This document shows, in pieces, positions 55,535-64,000 of a DNA stretch of 64,000 bases. The DNA lies in contig BCHS01000006.1 in NCBI GenBank assembly GCA_039545275.1, forward strand, positions 496,001-560,000, read 5' to 3'. Each line of letters starts with the position of its first letter. Positions within the stretch are counted from its first letter, which is position 1. The translations under genes and the position numbers were made by a program. Under the pieces are notes generated by a model. That model had not been told where the DNA came from and searched no databases. It was given only the letters and a program-made list of their open reading frames with translations. This DNA is from Pseudomicrostroma phylloplanum (Eukaryota > Basidiomycota > Exobasidiomycetes > Microstromatales).

Positions 55535-57147
55535 ATGTCCTACCCACCCAGAGACAGCAGAGACGTCAGGGACTACCCTCCGCCACCAGCCAGGGATGGC
55601 AGGGACTACCTCCCTCCCCCACCACGAGGCGCTGGAGGACCGCCGCCGAGGGACATGGACTACCCTCCGCCGCGAGACCGTGGTTACGGACCTCCTCCTC
55701 CCCGAAGGGAGCCCCCCAGGACTGTGAGCTCGAATGTAAGCAAATTTCCAATCTGTAAGCTGAGGACTGACGATGCATCCTCGCCCGTCTTCTTCTACAG
55801 ACTCTCTTCGTCGCTGGCTTCCCACCTGAGATGAGAGCAGCGTGAGTGCATCCTGCCTCGGTGTCTCTTTCGCTTACGGTTCCTTGCTCATCTCCTGCCT
55901 CGCCTTTGTCACCCCTCAGTGACCTCGCCTACTACTTTGAGAGACTGGGTCCCTTGGTACGATGCGATATTCCCGCCCTGAGGAGCATGCAGAGCAAGCC
56001 GTGAGTAGCCTCTTCTCCGCTAGCAGCCGATATACGAAGTGAATCAAGGCCGACCTAAAATGGGGTCACGAGACCGACGCGAGAGACGGCACACTTCGAT
56101 GAGGACGACCTTCCACTCGAAGCAATGGTGTACGACCGAACGATCGATGACCCGATTGCCATGGAGGGTCGGAAAACGGCGGAGCACAGCATCGAAGAGG
56201 CCTCGCGAGGCCGCGACAGCATCCGACGTACATCAAAGACGATGGTCGATTCCCGCCGCACCGATCGACGTACCGCGGAGATGAAGATGATGAAAACGAC
56301 GACGACGACCGATTACTCATAGGCCGATCTCTTCATCAACATACCGCCCATACGCACGACAGTTATGCCTTCATCGAATTCGAAGACCCCAGAGATGCAG
56401 CAGTGAGTATCATAGAGATAGATGCGATGACGGATCACAGGCAAAGCTGACCTTTGCTACCTCGTGACCTGATGTCAATCCTCACAGGCCGCTCACCATG
56501 AGATGCACGGCGTTCGCTTCGGTGGCAACGCTATTACTATTCAGTTTGCAAAGGTGAGACTCGACACAGCGAGCTGCTACATATCGTGTCTCTTTGCTGA
56601 CTCCACAGCTGTGTCCGATATCTGCTTCGCTGCTTCATAGAACGCCCCCTCTTCAAACTGGCGATTCGATGGTCCAGGTCGAGATGGCCCACCTCCTCGT
56701 GGAGGACCNCCCCGCCGTCAGCGATCTCCTTCGCCTCGTCGAGGTGCCCCTAGGGAGGGCGGCGAGGACCGATACCGTGGCCGGGACGAGAGAGACAGGG
56801 ACTACCGACGTGGAGGAGACAGGGGTGGCCAGCCCCGCGCAGGCGGACGAGGAGGCCACGATCGTGGAGAGCGCGAACGTCCCCGTCGCGATGAGCCTCA
56901 AGGCAAGGACGGCAGAGACGAGCCCGCCGCTCCTGCCGACAGGCGAGACAGCCGAGAGGAACAGGCTGCCGGCGACAGGACTGCCTCTACGGACATTGCG
57001 GCTACTACTGCTGCCGATGACAGGGATGGAGATGCGACAGCGCCTGTGAAGGAGGCAGAGGAGCCTCAGACGGAGAATGCCCTCACTCCTCCTCCCGCCG
57101 TCGTTGAGGCAGAAGGCGAGGGAGAGAGGGACGCTGTTGAGGTCTGA
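55535..57147 (+). CDS. SR/RGG RNA-binding protein with one RRM
   Basis: Single-RRM splicing-factor-like protein. Exons 55535..55735, 55801..55841, 55920..56000, 56363..56402, 56488..56553 and 56641..57147 give 311 aa. The N-terminus is Pro/Arg/Asp-rich. The RRM is pieced from four small exons: RNP2-like TLFVAGFP, RNP1-like YAFIEFED, and ending ITIQFAK. The C-terminus is rich in RGG, RSPSPRR and DR/ER dipeptides, as in SR proteins; an acidic tail follows. N at 56709 falls in a Pro codon third position and does not change the residue. Intron 3 is 362 nt, more than four times the window's usual length. Function in splicing inferred from composition; fungal Srp2-like. Nearest human relatives would be SRSF proteins with one RRM. 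Confidence 0.85.
56001..56362 (+). promoter_or_regulatory. Oversized intron, candidate regulated/poison exon in SR gene
   Basis: 362-nt intron where neighbours are ~75-110 nt. It contains an internal acceptor-like CTAGCAG before 56029 and a ~180-nt open frame of Arg/Asp/Glu-rich character, but joining exon 3 to that acceptor reaches a TAA within about ten codons. SR genes commonly self-limit expression through such introns. Confidence 0.45.
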
Positions 57148-57349
57148 AGAGATGCAAAGACACGGAAAACCATCACCAAACTACTAGCCTACATCTAAAC
57201 AGTGTTCGTCGATCTGTACACTGCTTTCTTTCTTGTTTTCCTTCGACGCAATCAACAGACGTCGCTATCCATGGAATAACGTGTGCTGATCATTGACTCT
57301 TGTCTCATATGATTGAATTTGGAACACTGCCCAACCCGCTCGCCCTCGT

Positions 57350-57877
57350 CTACCTCTCCTCCTCTTTCCTCTCCTGCGCAGCTCCTTGTGTCCCTCCCTC
57401 CCCCCCTTCTCCCCGGCGAATCTCGGCCATCCTAATCTGATTGCGAGCCCCGAGCACCCGCAAGGTCCGCGCCCGCTCCGCCTCTGTCATGCCAGCCCAA
57501 TTGTGGATGCGCGAGAGAGTGCCGTCCTTGTTGACCTGGTGTTAGAGTGGGAGGACAGAGGTAAGACGGTCAGCGAGGGGGTGAGGAGAGAACGGAGACA
57601 AGTAGAAGAAGCTTATACTCACCACCATCGGCCCCAGCTCATCTAGGGCTACCTTGCCTCCTGTGGACACATCGAGGGTGCGAGCTGCGCCTCCCCGCTC
57701 TCCTTGCTTGCCTTCTCCCACTGGCTCAGGTGCAGGCAGGTAGAGCTGCTGCTTGGCACCGTTGGACTCTGCATCATCGGCCGGTCTGGTCTCGGATTGG
57801 TTGCTTGTGCCGGCAGAGGGTTGGGCTCCGTCCTCGTCGAGGAGGTAGCGAGGTGGAAATTGGTCCGTAGCGCTCAT
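57350..57877 (-). CDS. Small conserved fungal protein of unknown function
   Basis: Exons (minus) 57877..57623 and 57535..57350 give 146 aa. The N-terminal half is low-complexity; the conserved C-terminal block is DELGPMV (exon 1) joined to VNKDGTLSRIHNWAGMTEAE, then RARTLRVLGARNQIRM. I recall this pattern (NxDGTxSRIxNWxxMT-x-ER-x-x-T-x-R-x-L-x-x-RN) from small uncharacterised fungal proteins, but cannot name a family. No membrane segment or signal peptide. The 87-nt intron is required to join the two halves of the conserved block, and the phase fits. Confidence 0.75.
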
Positions 57878-58207
57878 CTCTGCGTATCGATGCGAGACTT
57901 AGACGATGCCGAACAGAGTGAGCCCGTCTAGTATGTCTATCTCTCGGACGGCTGCGATGCTGCCCGAAGCTCTTGCCACAGTCGTACAGCACAGAAGCAG
58001 CTGGAATTCCGGTAGAAATGCGAAAAGGCGGGTGGCCCTTGCTTTAACCGTGAGCCTTTGCGGAGCTTCGCCTGGACGCACCTTCCGTTCCGGTTCGCTC
58101 CCGACACTTCGCCATTTTGTCTCGGTCCGCACTTTCGTCGGTCCGTACGCAAGCTGCCTTCCGACTACCGCCGTCTCCATCAGTCTCAGCTGTAGATCCT
58201 CCTCGCA
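57878..58207. promoter_or_regulatory. Divergent promoter region of the two small orphan genes
   Basis: 330-bp spacer between divergent starts; no recognised motif. Confidence 0.35.
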
Positions 58208-59254
58208 ATGGCGTCCCTGCTACCCACCCAGCCGGTAGCGTCCACCTCTCGCCTCGTGATTGCGGCTGCGCAGTCTCACCTGCCCCGCCACCTGCCTCCC
58301 CTGGCTCGCAGCAGCTCAACAGCTACCGCCAGTACCAGCAGCACTACCGCCGGCTCGACAGCGGCCAACCCACATCGGCGAGCCTCCTCAAGACGGCTCT
58401 CCGCCCGACCTGGAGCGAACCTCGTCGGACCGGCAGATCCGCTGAGCAACTTGAGACCAGTCATCTACGGTAGCGCCTTCCAGACCATTCTGAACTCGCA
58501 CGACCAGAATAGTAACAGTAACAGCAGCAATGGCACTTCCTTCGGCAGTCCAAGCAGCAGCAGCAGCAGCAATAGTAGCAGTGCAGCCCTCTCGCACCCC
58601 TACTCCACCTCGGAGTTCAACACCCTCTCTTCCTCTTCCTCCTCGAGCTCTTCGAGCTCCTCAAGTCGGTCTCGCTCAGCTGCGCCCCGGTCGCAGTATC
58701 AAACCTCCCTGCTACGTCGCCTAGAGGCCGCCGAGCTGGCGCACCACCTGCGCAGAGCGAGGGCAGATCGCTTCTCGCAGGACTTTTGGGAGGACAATAA
58801 TCGACGATATACCAGGGCATTGGAGGAATATCGCAGGAGTAGGACCAGTAGCGGTTGGAATGATGGTAGTAGCAGCAGCAGCAGTGGTATGACAGGAGCT
58901 TCCTCTAGCTCTACAACCAGGTCTATTCAAGACGGGACTCAAGTCGGGTCAGCCTCTCAGCTTCACTCCTCTCAGCCTCAGTCTCAAGCGCAATCTGTGT
59001 CCAAGTCGCCCAAAGCAAGCGAGGACCTCCTTTCCCCCTTCTACTCCGCCTGGCTCTCGGCGAATGCTGCCCGTCACCAGGCGTACAACGAGCGACTCTG
59101 GAGGATCACCCGTGAGGATTTGGTCCCGGCGGCGCAGTACTCCCTGTTGCGCACCTGGTGTGCAGTCGTGGTCTGGGGGGAGGCGAGACTTGGGAGGATC
59201 GTTGGGGGCAGAGGAGATGGTAGTAGGATTGGCGGGGACAAGGAGGGATGGTGA
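58208..59254 (+). CDS. Uncharacterised protein with basic, presequence-like N-terminus
   Basis: Single frame of 348 aa; no family recognised. The first ~30 residues (MASLLPTQPVASTSRLVIAA...) are basic/Ser-rich and could target mitochondria. A long poly-Ser region (about residues 95-160) is followed by two helical blocks: AELAHHLRRARADRFSQDFW and FYSAWLSANAARHQAYNERL, then WRITREDLVPAAQYSLLRTW and a short hydrophobic stretch. The terminal GGA TGG TGA may hide a donor (GTGAGC), so further exons are possible. Serine codons are mostly AGC/TCC repeats, so length is likely variable. Confidence 0.6.
   Translation: MASLLPTQPVASTSRLVIAAAQSHLPRHLPPLARSSSTATASTSSTTAGSTAANPHRRASSRRLSARPGANLVGPADPLSNLRPVIYGSAFQTILNSHDQNSNSNSSNGTSFGSPSSSSSSNSSSAALSHPYSTSEFNTLSSSSSSSSSSSSSRSRSAAPRSQYQTSLLRRLEAAELAHHLRRARADRFSQDFWEDNNRRYTRALEEYRRSRTSSGWNDGSSSSSSGMTGASSSSTTRSIQDGTQVGSASQLHSSQPQSQAQSVSKSPKASEDLLSPFYSAWLSANAARHQAYNERLWRITREDLVPAAQYSLLRTWCAVVVWGEARLGRIVGGRGDGSRIGGDKEGW
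58600..58690 (+). repeat. Serine-codon repeat region in orphan gene
   Basis: Alternating TCC/TCT/AGC codons code a ~20-residue serine run. Confidence 0.75.
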
Positions 59255-59693
59255 GCAGCATCAAGGAGGTACAGGGGGATTGTTCGTACGACATTCCGCT
59301 GCGTACTCGTCAAGGAAATCTATCCCATCTTACTTGACTATCTTCGACCCGACTTACCATTCGCCGCGGACCCCACAAGGCCTTGGGAGACAGTCACACA
59401 CACACACCGCGCGGGAAGATGGTTGGACTCCTTGGATGTCAGTGAAACAAGCGGAGGGGAGACAGTATACAAGAGAGCGAATTGGGAAACGGGGGAGGAG
59501 AGATCAAGTGGCGTGGAGTAAGGCGCCATCGACTACTCTCGTCGTAGGATGGGGAAGAGCTTTGCGCAATTGTTGCAGTGTGGGGGAGTAAGATTGGATA
59601 AATACTACGAAGCAGGCGAGATTCGCAGTGAGACCAGGCATGAAAGTCCTGCAAGCACGCATCGTCTTGAGAGCTTGAGGGGTTAGAAGAACC
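59255..59693. other. Convergent 3' spacer
   Basis: 439 bp between the orphan gene and NST1; includes a short ACACACAC run near 59397. No gene seen. Confidence 0.5.
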
Positions 59694-62600
59694 TCAGTAC
59701 CCTCGATCGTGGCCAGAGTCGTGGTTGCCATTGTAGTTGCTCTGGTTGGCTTGACGTTGATTGGGCGAGTCTGGAAGGAGACCAGGGGCATCGAAGATGC
59801 TCTTTGCACCTCCGCCCATCATACCGCCCATGCCATTACCAAAGGCACTCATGGCGCCTTGGCCACCGGTGCCGAGTCCAGTGCCGAGGCCGCCAAAGCC
59901 ACTGCCGATGGCACCCGGACCACTTCCCTGATGATGGTGAAGATGATGGCCTAGACCTTGCGACTGCTGCGGTTGGGAGGACGGTTGTTCAAAGGCGAAC
60001 CTGGCTCGTTCCCATCCGCCAGAAGGTGGAGCCTGCGAAGGAGGACGGCCTGCTGTCCAAAGATCGGAACCGTTTACTGAGCTTGATCCACCAAGTGCAC
60101 CAGGAGTCGTGGCAGAGAGCGACCCACCCAGACCAAAGCCGGGGCTGGGAGCACCTGGGGCCGAGGCCGTTGGGCTGGCGAAAGACGGGGTACCCCATGG
60201 TGAAGCGCCACCGAATGCATTCGATGAGCCTCCTCCAGAAGGTCCACTGCTAAAGCCGAAAAGCGATGAGCCACCGCCAATGGGAGCTACGGTGCTGCTG
60301 GTGCGTCTTGGCATAGGAGCAATCAGTTCGTCGTCTCCACCGAGGGCCGAGCTTCCGAGAATACCTTCGGGAAGCCTAGGGCTTTCCATGCGATACGTGT
60401 CTTCTGGATGCTCGCTAGCGAGACGGGGTCGACCAATCGGGCCAATCGGACCTGGGCGTTGAACGCTGCCGCCTCGCGAATGCTGCAAGGGCGAAGAGTG
60501 TTGACCTGGGAAGTCGTCCGACACTGCACGCACGCCGTGAGGGCTGTTGCTCTTTCCGGGCGCAGACGAGGTGCTGGCCCCCACCGCATTGTACGGCGAT
60601 GAGCCGCCGCCGAGGTGGAGGGACGAGAGTCCGTGAGTAGCGCCATGCATGTTGATGGGTGAGTGGCCTCCATCAGGTGCGGCGTGTGCAGGCGAACGCA
60701 AGCTGTTGTTCGAAGGAGGTGAGCGGGTGACATCCAGGCCAGAAGGGAAGGCTGGTGAAGCGAAGCCCCTGGCAAAGGCCGCATTCTGAGCTGGACCAGA
60801 GCCGGATGCTGCACTCGTAGCACCCGCTCGTGCAGACGGCGACATTGGGCCTGCTGCCGAGACCGATTGGGTGGGTCTACCTGGGGTTGGACCTCCAATG
60901 GGACCAGGCGCCGCGTTGAAGTTCATGAAGCCGGGCTGACTGCCAGGCGCGCGGGGTAGCGACGATGGAGCAGTAGGAGTAGAGTGAGGTGGAGCGGAGA
61001 TGCCTCCGAAACCTGTGGGCAAAGCCGACTGCGCGGGAGGTTGCTGAGATGCCATTGGTCCGCTTTGCGACGAGATCTTGGACGAAGGTCGAGCAGGAAG
61101 TCCTTGAGGCGGAGCAGGCAACGAGGAGCCCTGCGGAGCTGAGGATGGCTGAGAAGCACCGCCAGCAGCAGGTCGCTGAGGAGCTGAGGAAGTCGGCTGT
61201 TGCTGCTGGTGAGGAGCGCCGTAAGGCCGAGAAGGAATGACTCCACCAGTCGACTGAGCTTGTGGCGGAGGTCGTGCATACATCACTGGGGCAGCAGTAG
61301 CCGGAGAAGGAGGCACTGAGGTACCTTGCGGACGACTACCGCGAGGAGCTGCCGCAGAGACAGCGGCGGACGGAGCAGGAGACCTGGTAGAGGAGGAAGT
61401 TGCAGAAGCGTTGCGAGGCGTGGTGGGTGAGGTACGCCCGCTTGCTGCCGCGGCAGCCGTAGCAGATGCTTTTGCGGCATTCTGCTGCTCTTCACGAGCC
61501 TTGGCTTTCGCTTGGTTTGCTGTTTTCTCTGCAGCCTCCTTCTCCTTCTGCGCCGCTTCCTGAGCAGCGCGATCCCGCTCCTCTTTGGCCTTTTGCTCCT
61601 TCTCTTCTTTCTCCTTGAGCTCCTTTTGTCGCAAAGCTTCCTCTTCCTTCGCCTTGCGCTCGGCCTCTTTTGCTTCTCGGGCCTCCTTCTCGAGTCGCAG
61701 CTTCTCTTCTCTTTCCTTGCGCTTACGCTCCTTCTCTTGCTCCTTGAGGCGTTCCTCTTCAGCTCGCTTGCGCTTCTCCTCTTCCTTCCTCAGACGCTCG
61801 TCCTCCTTTGCTTTCCTCTCGGCTTCGCGCTTGGCTCGAAGATCTTCCTGCTTCTTGGCTTCCGCAGCCCTCTGCTTCTCAACCTTTTCGCGAGCAGCAG
61901 CTTCTTCGGCAGCCTTGACCCTCTCGCGCTCGAGGCGCTCCTCTTCCTTCTTCTGCTGAGCTTGCCTGTGGGACGAGACCGAAATGGTATTCCACGCTTG
62001 CTGTCAGTAGATATTCCAGCGTCCCATGTAGCACGCAAAATTACCCACTTCTTCTTGTCCTTCTTCTTCTGGTTCTCTTTCTGCTTCTTGGCTTCTCGCT
62101 CTTTCTCGATGAGATCCTCCTCTTCCAACTCTCGCAGCAACTGAAGCTGTCTCTCCTGCGCTACTTTCTCTCGGTACGCAGACAGAACTCTCTGCTCGAA
62201 AAGACGAGCGGCGAAGATTTGGAACATGCGGCGGCCTTCTTCCATTCGCTGTTCATCGGTGAGGTGATCCTGTGGAGCAAAGGTCGAATAGAGTCAGCAT
62301 GCACACCCTGCCCAAGACAGCAAGCTGAGACGGCCTACACGACTATTTTCTTCGTACTCACGTCTTCATCTTCCTCCTCATCCAGCTCATCTTCGTCGCC
62401 TTCACCATCTTCACTGATAGCATCGAGCTCTGCAGCCGCCTCTTCAGCGCGTTGCATCCTGCGATCGGCCAGTTGCTCCATCATCTCGAGGAACTTTTGA
62501 CCATCGTTCTTGAGCAGGTCATCTGCGACTGTCAGGATGCCTCCTAGTTGCAAGCCGGCAGAGCAGGGGAAGGACGGGGCGGAGGGGGAGTGGAGAGGTG

Positions 62601-63961
62601 AGGAAGGTGAAAGGAGATGAGAGGGAGGAGGGAACACATGATTGGCCGGTGAGCCACGTTAGTCAGGATTGCGGGCACCCGCAAAACACAGTCGTGTGAC
62701 GCCACATACCTTTGACCGTCAAGGAAGAGCCCAGAGGGAAGACATCACTATTGGCGTTACCGATGGCCCCGGCAGCGCCCTTGCGGCGAGCGGGCGGTTC
62801 CGGAGCGATGTCTTCATCCTCTTCGTCGTCTTCGTCGTCGTACTCGTCATCGTAGTCGTCGTCATCCAGCTCATCATCGTATCCATCGTCGTCTTCCAAC
62901 GGAGGCGGCGGCGGTGCTTTCTTCGGAGGAGCAGTGACTCGTGTCTTCTGAGCAGGCGGAGCTGACCTTGTCAAGGCATTCCCTCCGATGACGTTGCCGG
63001 TACTGTCGAGAGCAATGCTGCCGGGGAACGGTCCCGGGCCAGGAGGAGGTGGGATCGCACCACCAGATTTGACATACTGCTGTTGGTGGTTTGCATACTG
63101 CTGCAGCTCTTCGTAATAAGCATTGTAGAGGACCTCGAGCTCCGACTCGATGGCAGAACGCTTTCGACCACAGACGGCACAGCTGCAGGTATGCCTCTGC
63201 TGATCCTTCATCTTACGCAAGACGGCATCCTTTTCAACCTGCACTAGACTTCTCCTGTCACGCTCTCCGAGGGCGAGCCAGAATTCCTTGATCCTCTCGC
63301 GCTCCTCAGCTGTACTCGTGGACCAAATGCGCTGCTGCTGTGCCGGCGGTTGGCTGTTGGCTCCTGGTGCTGTGCCGTGAGAGCCTGTCGCTGACCCGGC
63401 CGTTCCACGCTTTCCAGACGGTGGGTGAGAGTGGCCGTTGGGCGCAGCTGGCGTCTTAGGTGCAGGATTCGAAGCGAACGTCATCGGCTGCTTTCCAGCC
63501 GCCCGTGAGCTTGGCGGCGGTTGGGCCCCCCTCGGCGTTGTATTCGCAGGAGGCGCTGCATGATGATTCATGGCAGGCTGTTGTTGTTGTTGTTGCTGCT
63601 GCTGCGCCTGCTGCTGCTGGGCAGCTCGAACCTGAGGTAGAGGCGCCATCTGTGCCGGGAGAGCTGCTTGCTCAGTCGCTGCGTGGCCCTTCTTCTTTTT
63701 CTTCTTCTTGTTCTTCTTGCCACTGCCTGGAGCCTGTACAGTCTGGCCATCCCCGCCAGTGCCTCTGCCTTGCTCTTCCAGCCACCTTCCATCGCGATCA
63801 CCATGAATTGAATCATGCATCACGCCGTTCGGTCCGTCCAGATCCTCGTCGCTGTAGTACTCGTCATCGTACTCTCCTACGACCTCTTCCTCCCCGTACT
63901 CATTGACGAGAACCACAGGCGCGGCAGGGAGGGGCTCTCCCGGTGGTTGTGTGGATGGCAT
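59694..63961 (-). CDS. NST1: Nst1-like stress-response protein
   Basis: Fungal protein linked in yeast to salt tolerance and mRNA processing factors; molecular role unclear. Exons (minus) 63961..62710, 62543..62362, 62269..62049 and 61965..59694 give 1,308 aa. Order: acidic N-terminus, Lys run ([10 protein letters not shown]), poly-Gln, Cys-rich [18 protein letters not shown], a long acidic stretch of Asp/Glu, then [19 protein letters not shown] and [20 protein letters not shown], which are Nst1 landmarks, a ~300-residue charged coiled coil (Glu/Lys/Arg), and a Ser/Pro/Gly-rich C-terminus ending GHDRGY. The TCSCAVC-x2-KR patch could bind metal. The first exon is open to within 40 bp of the window end; an upstream start is possible but not required. 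Confidence 0.88.
62816..62905 (-). repeat. Asp/Glu-rich trinucleotide-repeat region in NST1
   Basis: Degenerate GAC/GAG/GAT-type tandem triplets over ~90 bp encode an almost unbroken acidic tract. Confidence 0.75.
63578..63619 (-). repeat. Poly-glutamine tract in NST1
   Basis: Run of CAA/CAG codons (read on the minus strand) coding two Gln blocks separated by Ala; low-complexity and probably length-variable. Confidence 0.85.
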
Positions 63962-64000
63962 GTTGCCTCCGGTCGAGTAGTGCAGATGACTATAAGGTGA

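Noticed and set aside
1..64000. Possible transposon, CRISPR array or plasmid origin
   Set aside because: No transposase, reverse transcriptase, terminal repeats or spaced direct repeats found; the region is conserved nuclear genes.

Overview
This is a compact nuclear segment of a fungus, most likely a basidiomycete and possibly Ustilaginomycotina. The evidence is dense short spliceosomal introns (mostly 75-110 nt, GTGAGT-type donors), a BRCA2/Brh2-type recombination mediator, PH-CRIB-kinase Cla4, Atg10, and fungal F1Fo-ATPase subunits. Lineage below phylum is inference. I resolve 30 protein genes in 64 kb plus one unresolved open frame. I see no transposon, CRISPR array, rRNA or convincing tRNA gene. 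Two bases are N (41566 and 56709). Nearly all genes are conserved housekeeping loci in divergent or convergent pairs with short spacers.

Layout. 1-7 kb: 5'-truncated multi-pass RING-H2 protein, mitochondrial ornithine carbamoyltransferase, Rab18-like GTPase, signal peptide peptidase, RNA polymerase I subunit RPA12. 7-19 kb: a 1,699-aa Brh2/BRCA2 homologue, ER membrane complex subunit EMC8/9, exon-junction protein Mago, condensin SMC2. 19-31 kb: tandem RRM-like protein, spliceosomal Prp4, inorganic pyrophosphatase, a ~10-TM orphan membrane protein, delta-COP. 30-41 kb: Cla4 kinase, an AMP-forming acyl-CoA synthetase-like enzyme, a protein with a degenerate cytidylyltransferase domain, Atg10. 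40-53 kb: ATP synthase subunit h and the F1 inhibitor IF1 (divergent), RNA polymerase III RPC2, otubain, Rft1, an AlkB-type dioxygenase, Ubc7. 53-64 kb: METTL16-type methyltransferase, an SR/RGG RNA-binding protein, two small orphan proteins, Nst1.

How they relate. There is no single operon-like system, but some themes recur. ER biology: Rab18, SPP, EMC8, Rft1, Ubc7, delta-COP and a membrane RING protein. RNA metabolism: RPA12, RPC2, Prp4, Mago, METTL16, SR protein. Genome maintenance: Brh2, SMC2, AlkB-like. Energy: ATP14, INH1, IPP1. The most interesting signals are a cytidylyltransferase-like domain lacking its catalytic HxGH motif, two BRC-type motifs in Brh2, a divergent promoter joining an ATP synthase subunit to its own inhibitor, a candidate poison-exon intron in the SR gene, an in-frame intron inside the RING finger, and very small coding exons (7, 19, 22 and 29 nt). 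Exon coordinates were derived by hand from splice signals, reading phase and remembered family sequences; no alignment or transcript data were used.
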